A stretch of 64,000 bases of DNA, from the NCBI RefSeq assembly GCF_022682495.2, contig NC_071397.1:26675427-26739426 (forward strand), in the 5' to 3' direction. Below are positions 57,694 through 64,000 of this stretch, in pieces (positions within the stretch are counted from its first letter, which is position 1; every line of letters starts with the position of its first letter). This stretch comes from Desmodus rotundus. Taxonomy: Eukaryota; Chordata; Mammalia; Chiroptera; Phyllostomidae. The position numbers and the translations under genes are program-made. The notes beneath the pieces are model-generated. The model saw only the letters and a list, made by a program, of their open reading frames with translations. It did no database searches and was not told where the DNA came from.

Positions 57694-57816
57694 GGGTGTT
57701 GCAAAAGTAGGTTTACAGTTGTTCATATAGAAAATAATACAATAACAAGTAAATAATAATGCAAGAAGAAAGTGTTTCACATACTCAAAATTGTAAATCT
57801 ACTTTTTCCCACACTG
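57694..57816. mobile_element. Mariner-type MITE, 123 bp
   Basis: The left end GGGTGTTGCAAAAGTAGGTT and the right end, read inwards, CAGTGTGGGAAAAAGTAGAT form imperfect inverted repeats extending about 28 bases. TA flanks are at 57692-57693 and 57817-57818. The interior is AT-rich and non-coding, so it depended on a mariner transposase in trans. Confidence 0.8.
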
Positions 57817-57818
57817 TA

Positions 57819-59005
57819 CATTTTATGTGTTAACCATTATTTTTTCTCTAGCTTCCCACCAAGGTTATGTAAGGTATATTGATGGTGGTGATTCAGTCCT
57901 TAAATTATGAAATATCAAAGGGAAGTTGTGAATTGGGTAGAAAGCAGTGAGTATCACTCAGAGATGAATATATATATGAATATAGAACTTTGGATTTTCC
58001 ACTTTGGCTGGAGGGAAGTTTGGAAAGTCTTTATTTTGAAAAAGGATAGAAGCATAATATTAGGCCAAGGGGCAAGATAATGTTGCTTACTGTTGCTTGG
58101 AAGATAAGTGCACTGAAAAGAACACAAGAACAATGAGTACCCAAAGGTATGGACTGTATCGGATATTCTTTTCTCCACTTAAGTTCTGCTCTACACCTTA
58201 GGAGTCAAAGCCTAGCAATTAGATTTTCTAGCATCTACGTGTATTCAGGGTTCTGGCTAGATTCCATAACTTGGAAGTATATGCATATGGACCTTGAATT
58301 TTGCTTTTGTCTATTGAATACTTTGCTGAGAATCATCTTTCTTATAACTGTAGGTACAAAGACCATTGGAAAAGGCAACTTCTATATTCCCTTCACTTCT
58401 CATTCTTCAACATTATCTAAGCCTCCAATGTACGCATAATTTCTCCTATCAAAATACCTGGAGAAGTATATATGTAGTTGAAAAACTGTTTTAAACACAA
58501 AACTCTAGCCAGAGGATTTGGGTATTAAATTTAAATGACCCCAGAGAAAACTTGGCATTTGTTAGTTTCTCTTTAAAAAAGTCTATTCACCTAATAATAT
58601 GTATATTTATTAAAGAACATGTTTGCTCTGTTTACCTGAAATTTTGATAATGGCAATTAAAATGTATTACAACAATAAGATCTTTCTTTATGTTTTAAAT
58701 TAAAAACAAAAGTCCATGGAAGTTGAGGGGCTTATCTGAGACAGAACATACTTAGTGATAACTGATATTATATTTTATTTTTCCTCATTTTTAATTCAGG
58801 GCCATTTCAAAGTTACTACTTACTTCACAACAACAAAAAAGTCATTAATTTTCAATAAGTAAATGGCATGCTAGTATTTCTTGGTACCACAATGCCGAGT
58901 AGAAAAAAAAAAATGAACTTGTGTCTTTCAAATGAGGTAAAGGGGAAGGACATGTTGCAACATATTATAGAGGAAACTTTCACTCCATGGCCCAAGAACA
59001 GATAC
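57819..59005. other. AT-rich intergenic DNA, nothing recognised
   Basis: Short opposed frames only (96 codons at 58149-58439). Confidence 0.55.
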
Positions 59006-59175
59006 ATAATTTGAGGGCCCCAGTGTGAAATGAAAACATAGGTCCCTCATTTAAAATTTTTAAGAATTTCAAAGTGGCACAGCAGAGCATTAACCAAGCG
59101 CAGGGCCCTTCTGAGCAGAGAGCCCTGTGTGATAGTGCGGGTCACACATGCGGAAGCTGTCTCTGCCATGGCCGG
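59006..59175 (-). repeat. Ancient unnamed repeat, copy 2
   Basis: GAGGGCCCCAGTGTGAAATG, AATTTTTAAGAATTTCAAAG, AGAGCATTAACCAAGCGCAG and GGCCCTTCTGAGCAGAGAGC are the complement of the block at 16,900-17,010. It extends further at the distal end than that copy does. Confidence 0.5.
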
Positions 59176-59625
59176 CAAGAATGTTATTGGTTGCCAGGGG
59201 ATCCTGTTAGTTTCCTAATCATTCTTATTTCTTAAAAACACCAACTATTGTTAGTTTTTCACTGGGTAAACCGTAAGTCATGAATCACCACAATTATGGC
59301 AAGTTAAAGTATTTAACTTACTCTATTTCTAGACAGGGAAGGCTTTTTTGCCTTTCTTCGAATTCATTTTCAAACTTGCTGTGTCCTGCTTGAAGCCTAG
59401 TACATTTGTGAGACAATATTGGTAGAGAGTAATGGGATTAAAACATCACAGACCATTTGTCTGAAAGCTTGTAACTAATTAAAATATTTATGCTTTTTTC
59501 CCTACACATTTTCAGACATTTTTAGAAGTTGGAGTTTAACCTACAACTTCTAGCATCAGCCTTTGTGTCATGTAAATAGTAGTCTTTTACATATTTCAAT
59601 CCTTACCTATAGATCCTCAATGTAG

Positions 59626-59905
<280 letters not shown>

Positions 59906-60897
59906 AATATATTTTCAAAAAATTAAAAAAATAGTCTTTTAATATTTATAGTAAACAAGGATATTGGATCAATTTGAATAAATGGATCCTATTTAAATAA
60001 AACAGTATGTAAAGCATTTAAAATATTATGTACTGGCATACATGTTTTACAAAAATAAAATATTTTTTTACTTGGGAATGTATATGAAATACAATGTATG
60101 ATATTTTAAAAGATAGAAAAAATCAGTTTGGTTATTTTGTTGTTTTCACCATTAAGCAGCTCTGGCTCAGTTACATAACACCTTGTTAATTTGGTTCTTG
60201 ACTATAATGGCATCCCCTTGAGTTCATTAGCATCAATCTTTGCATTGGTATTACAATCTTGATTATAAAAATTGCATAATTTACAATACTTTAGGAGATC
60301 TTTTCTTTTACTTTTAAAAGTAAGAGCTGAGGTCTACTGTTGTTACTTCTCCCCAATAAGCTTTGTCTGTAATTTTACTTTGGCATAATAGAGTCCCATT
60401 TATTGTTAAAGAATGCAAAACGAATTTGCAAAATGTAAATCTTGAAGCTGTGTATTTTTGGCAAGCCGGTTTTCATTGGTTTGTTTCTAAATGAGTGTTG
60501 TATACACATATTTGTTGTCTCTACGTGTGATGATTCTGTGATGTGAAAAAGCTTGGATGTCTGCTCTTTTGTTGTCTATGGGTTAAGTTCTCTAACATCC
60601 CAGGAGTTGTTACTACCAATGTAGACTCAGAGAAAATTGTAAATAAAATTACTTACGGAAACTTAATCAGAGCACAATGGTTAATAAAATCAAATTTTTA
60701 TTATAAATTCAAACCTTACAATTCAATATAGTTATCAATCATATACTGTATTCCACCATATACTAAGAGCTTAAAGAGTGAATAAAATATAGCCTCTGTT
60801 CTGAAAAAAGATAAAAAGTAAGGGTCATTCTGCTTTCACTTATTCAAAAGGCATTCAGTATTTTAAGGGCAAACCAGCCCCCCCAAAAAACAGATCA
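59906..60897. other. AT-rich intergenic DNA, nothing recognised
   Basis: No supportable feature. Confidence 0.55.
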
Positions 60898-60898
60898 A

Positions 60899-61088
60899 GC
60901 CCTGGCCGGGTAGCTCAGTTGGTTAAAGTGTCATCCCAAAACGCCAAGTTTGTGGGTTCCATCCCCAGTCAGCACACATGCAAGAAGCAACCAACGAAGG
61001 CAGAAATAAGTGGAACAACAAATCAATGTCTCTCCCTCTCTCTCCCTTCCTCTATCTAAAAATCAATAAATTCATTTTTAGAAAAGAA
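60899..61088 (+). mobile_element. VES-related SINE, 'ttggtt' subfamily
   Basis: The head is GCCCTGGCCGGGTAGCTCAG with TTGGTTAAAGTGTCATCC, then GTTTGTGGGTTCCATCCCCA, GAAATAAGTGGAACAACAAA, TCAATGTCTCTCCCTCTCTC and the tail AAAATCAATAAATTC. This is the subfamily with the 'agtggaacaacaaat' body, distinct from the 'aggtccccagtaggggg' body of the commoner copies. Confidence 0.9.
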
Positions 61089-61089
61089 A

Positions 61090-62690
61090 AAATAAACCAG
61101 AGGATAGAAACTAAAAAGAAAAAGAATGATATAGTAACTTGATTTTAGGGTAAATAATTATTTATGATTGAAACTTGGCTTTCCCTGAACTTGGCCCGTG
61201 AGTAAACAATAGATCATGATAATATTAATATTTAAAATATTGCCAGTTTCTGGTTGCGGCCACCTACATGTTATCCCGAGATACTCTCAAAATCTTAAGT
61301 AGTTATTTCTAAACATTCCCACCTGCCATCTCATGTTCACACTCAAAGCACTCCGGTTACAGTGTGCCACGTGCACTTAATCTCTGGTTCTCGTCCTTCC
61401 TTTCAATCCATTCCTTGTAGAGTCCACAGCCCTCTGACAGTGACTTTGTTGATTTTATAAACACTAAAGGCTACACAAAGATGGTGCCTCTGCATGCACA
61501 AAATGCTGGGACTCTAAAAGTGCCAGATTGTCACTACATTTTTGGCATACTCAATATGTTACATTTCTGCCTGGCCTGTTCAAAAGTAGACCAACCATCA
61601 TATTACACCATATGGCAACAAAGCAGCAGAGCAATCAAAAGATGCAAAGTGACAAAAACTGCTTCAGGTTCTGCTGATAGTTTTTTCTCCATGAGGCTCA
61701 GTTATGAGTCTTATAACTGAGATGTGGGAGGTGACAGATGTGACAATCTTTGCCTTCCTCCTTACCCCTCCAGCATACAGCTTTTTCTAAACTTTTACAA
61801 TTAATTTACAGCAATGAATGCCTCATGGTCAACCTGTTCCCTAAGTTTATCAGAGATACATTGGGATGTCTGAATTGGATTAGTGAACAGAACCTGGGTT
61901 TATAGTAGAAAATTAGGTTAATTTAAAAAGGAGGCTATAGTTTTCTTCAAACAGGATGATCGCTGTATTTTATGTCAACGGCATCTTTATTTCTTCAAGT
62001 TTTCTAGTAAAATACGTCATGACATCCTTGTGAAACAGGTCAAGGAATATGGAGTCAACGAGCATAATTAAAGACATTGATAATTTGATGAACTAGGTAA
62101 TCAGTTCCATAGAGTCGATCTAGAAAGTGATCTCTAGTGGGCAATCCAAGTCTCGGCCTGATGCTTTTCCCAGCCGGTAATTTTTATATAGACGTTGATG
62201 AGGATCATCAATGTGTGCGAAAGGATTATAAATAACATGTTTTACAATGTCACAAATGTATAGTGAATCAACACAAAAGAAAATCGGACAGGCAAAAGGA
62301 TGAGTCAAATTCAATAAATCAAACATTATAGAGATTAATGTGTGTTTTTTGCTTTGAGCACACTAAGAATGTAGACATACTCCTAAAACAGCTGGTGTAA
62401 ACAAAACTTAAGGAATTCATTAGATGCAATATAAATCAATAGTATATATATATTTTTAAATCTATTGATGTGTCAAGTACACCTAATTGAATTATTTTGG
62501 TGTTCTCTTCCTTATAACATCTTAGGAAACCACACCTGGAACATTGTGTTCAATTTTAGGCATTACACTTTGAGAGAAAATAGAATGCACTGATCTCGTC
62601 CTGAGGTTAGTGACAAGAATTTTAAGGAGAGAGGAGACAAAAAAAGGAAGGAAAAACCAAACACCTTTCATTTGCCCATTAACACATTTT
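61090..62690. other. Intergenic DNA, nothing recognised
   Basis: 61,250-61,720 is less AT-rich, with a 79-codon + frame (61481-61720) that may be old ERV-internal sequence. Unassigned. Confidence 0.45.
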
Positions 62691-62694
62691 TTTT

Positions 62695-62890
62695 ATGAAC
62701 ACTATTCATTTACATTTCGCACATGCCATAGGTAATACAGTATCTTATTTGCAGGTAAAAACAAAACAAAACAAAGATATAGAAAGTTAAGATAAAGGAT
62801 CATGCTAAAAGGCTTGTTAAGGCCAAAGCCAAGTTTGAACCTATATCTGTGTAACTGTCAACAACTCTGTGTTGACATCAGTATGTTGTC
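62695..62890 (+). repeat. MIR-like trace
   Basis: AAGATATAGAAAGTTAAGAT, GGCCAAAGCCAAGTTTGAAC and CCTATATCTGTGTAACTGTC follow the MIR 3' half. Very diverged. Confidence 0.4.
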
Positions 62891-62963
62891 CTTTTACTAC
62901 ATGAACTTGAAGGATGTTAAATGAACATCATGCTTTTTTAAATTAAATCTAAATATTTGAAAG

Positions 62964-63246
62964 GCTACCGCCCTGGCCAGTGTGGCTCAATTGGTTGGAG
63001 CATCATCCAATAAACCAAATGGTGGCAGGTTCGATTTCCATTCTGGGCACATGCCCAGGCTGTAAGTTCAATACCTGGTTGGGGGGGAGTACAAAAAGGC
63101 AATCGATGTTTCTCTCTCACATCAATGTTTCTCTCTCTCTCTCTCTCCCTCTTTCTCTCTCTCTCTCTCTCCCCTCTCCTTTCCTCTCTCTCTAAAAGCA
63201 ATAAAAATGAATGTCCTCTGGTGAAGATAATTTTTTAAAATAAATT
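62964..63246 (+). mobile_element. VES-related SINE with expanded CT tract
   Basis: GCCCTGGCCAGTGTGGCTCA with ATTGGTTGGAGCATC, GGCAGGTTCGATTTCCATTC, and a duplicated ATCAATGTTTCTCTCTC body running into (CT)n at about 63,128-63,190. AATATTTGAAAG flanks it at 62952-62963 and 63247-63258. At 283 bases it is longer than the others because of the CT expansion. Confidence 0.93.
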
Positions 63247-63258
63247 AATATTTGAAAG

Positions 63259-63935
63259 CCTGTTGAGTTCTAAGTGCCAAGATTCTCTTTACTGTGAAGA
63301 GCTCATGATTTTAAACCTGGGACTGATTTACCAGCATATAAATTCTGGAATTAGGCAATGATAATACAATCCTACTTTGTTACCCTTTGAGTATGTTGTT
63401 CTGTTTGTTCATTTTGCTTTGTCTTTGTTTCTTTCCATAATGCCAGGATAAGGGGGGGAAAAAAAAACTACTTAGATTTGAGGCAGATAGGATTAGTCTT
63501 CCAGAACACTCTCCTCTGAACCAGAAGCGGAACTGGGTCAAGGGAAAAGGCATGTATACAGAGAAAATGTTCATCTGGGCAGTTGCTGCCTTACACCTTG
63601 TTAAGTGAAGAAGACTCAAGAGCACAAAAGAGGGATGTTTTATTTTCTCACTGTTTTAATAACTTGTCTACACAGACAGATAAATGTGAACCAATTTTTG
63701 TCAGTTTTGACCTAGCTCATCCATCAGATCACTGCTTGTTCCTCTTAAAGTGAGGGAAGACTAAGAGGTAGAATAAACTATTTGGCACTCAGTAGGAATT
63801 CCCACTGCTAAAAACTATATTTTTCTTAATCCCTCATGATTGGGTACATGAATGTAAATTGGCTTTCACAAATAAATGCACTGACTCAAGGTTTGAAAAG
63901 TGGGACTTGATGAGAGTAATATTCCTGCTGCTCTT
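63259..63935. other. Intergenic DNA, nothing recognised
   Basis: No supportable repeat or gene. A G7A8 run is at about 63,452-63,467. Confidence 0.5.
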
Positions 63936-63940
63936 TGCAG

Positions 63941-64000
63941 TTTCCTGCTGGCAAACCAGGTTGTGGAGATGCGGAAGTTACTGCAGCAGCCTTGCTGTAT
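63941..64000 (+). other. Possible exon start at the window edge
   Basis: TTCCTGCTGCTCTTTGCAG (63,922-63,940) is a good splice-acceptor-like string: a pyrimidine tract then CAG. The 60 bases after it are less AT-rich, include GAGATGCGGAAGTTACTGCA, and are open in all three + frames to the edge. One frame reads FLLANQVVEMRKLLQQPCC, another FPAGKPGCGDAEVTAAALLY. I recognise neither as a known protein. Sixty bases is too little to exclude chance. Confidence 0.25.

Overview
The window reads as non-genic, AT-rich mammalian DNA, almost certainly from a bat of the Yangochiroptera (microbat) group. The main evidence is twelve copies of a tRNA-derived VES-type SINE. Each has a head close to GCCCTGGCTGGTGTGGCTCA, a pyrimidine-rich body ending in TTTCTCTC, and an (AAATA)n tail, and several have clean target-site duplications. 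Alongside them are L1 and half-L1 (HAL1-like) retrotransposons, solo retroviral LTRs, two short mariner-type MITEs, and the usual ancient mammalian layer (MIR, L2, L1M, ERVL/MaLR LTRs). I see no HeliBat-like Helitron ends, which weakly argues against a vespertilionid. The species cannot be fixed from sequence alone.

I find no intact cellular protein-coding gene, rRNA or tRNA gene, and no CRISPR array. The reading frames that carry recognisable protein are retrotransposon relics: an antisense ORF1 inside a HAL1-like element (39,636-40,451) and the C-terminal end of an L1 ORF2 (44,983-45,363). Other long frames lie inside LTRs, antisense to old L1, or in simple repeats. One possible cellular exon starts 60 bases before the right edge.

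Layout. 1-9 kb: L2 end, two VES SINEs, an MLT2-like LTR, unassigned old sequence, a self-complementary (TG)(TA)(CA) tract beside an inverted VES, an L2 piece and an antisense L1 ORF2 piece. 9-20 kb: a MaLR-type LTR followed by an ERVL pol-like relic, two inverted VES copies, two copies of an old ERVL-type LTR, a younger solo LTR (15.4 kb) and a 26-base L1 tail insertion. 20-37 kb: a GC-rich LTR-like block (22 kb), MIRs, two opposed solo LTRs of one family (27.3 and 34.9 kb) flanking an antisense L1 piece, a CpG-bearing unassigned patch and a second copy of the 15.4-kb LTR (33 kb). 37-46 kb: VES, ancient L1 ORF2, the HAL1-like element, an L1M 3' end, VES and a 5'-truncated young L1. 46-64 kb: mostly plain AT-rich DNA with L2, a GC-rich LTR-like block (49 kb), five VES copies, two MITEs, an L1 tail grown into a 178-base polypyrimidine tract, and the possible terminal exon.

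The elements do not form a working system. The window is a palimpsest of retrotransposition at different ages. Its most instructive parts are the HAL1-like element, the opposed LTR pair with variable U3 repeats and a conserved hairpin, and the very short L1 tail insertion. Family names come from recognition by eye; a RepeatMasker run with a bat library would be decisive.
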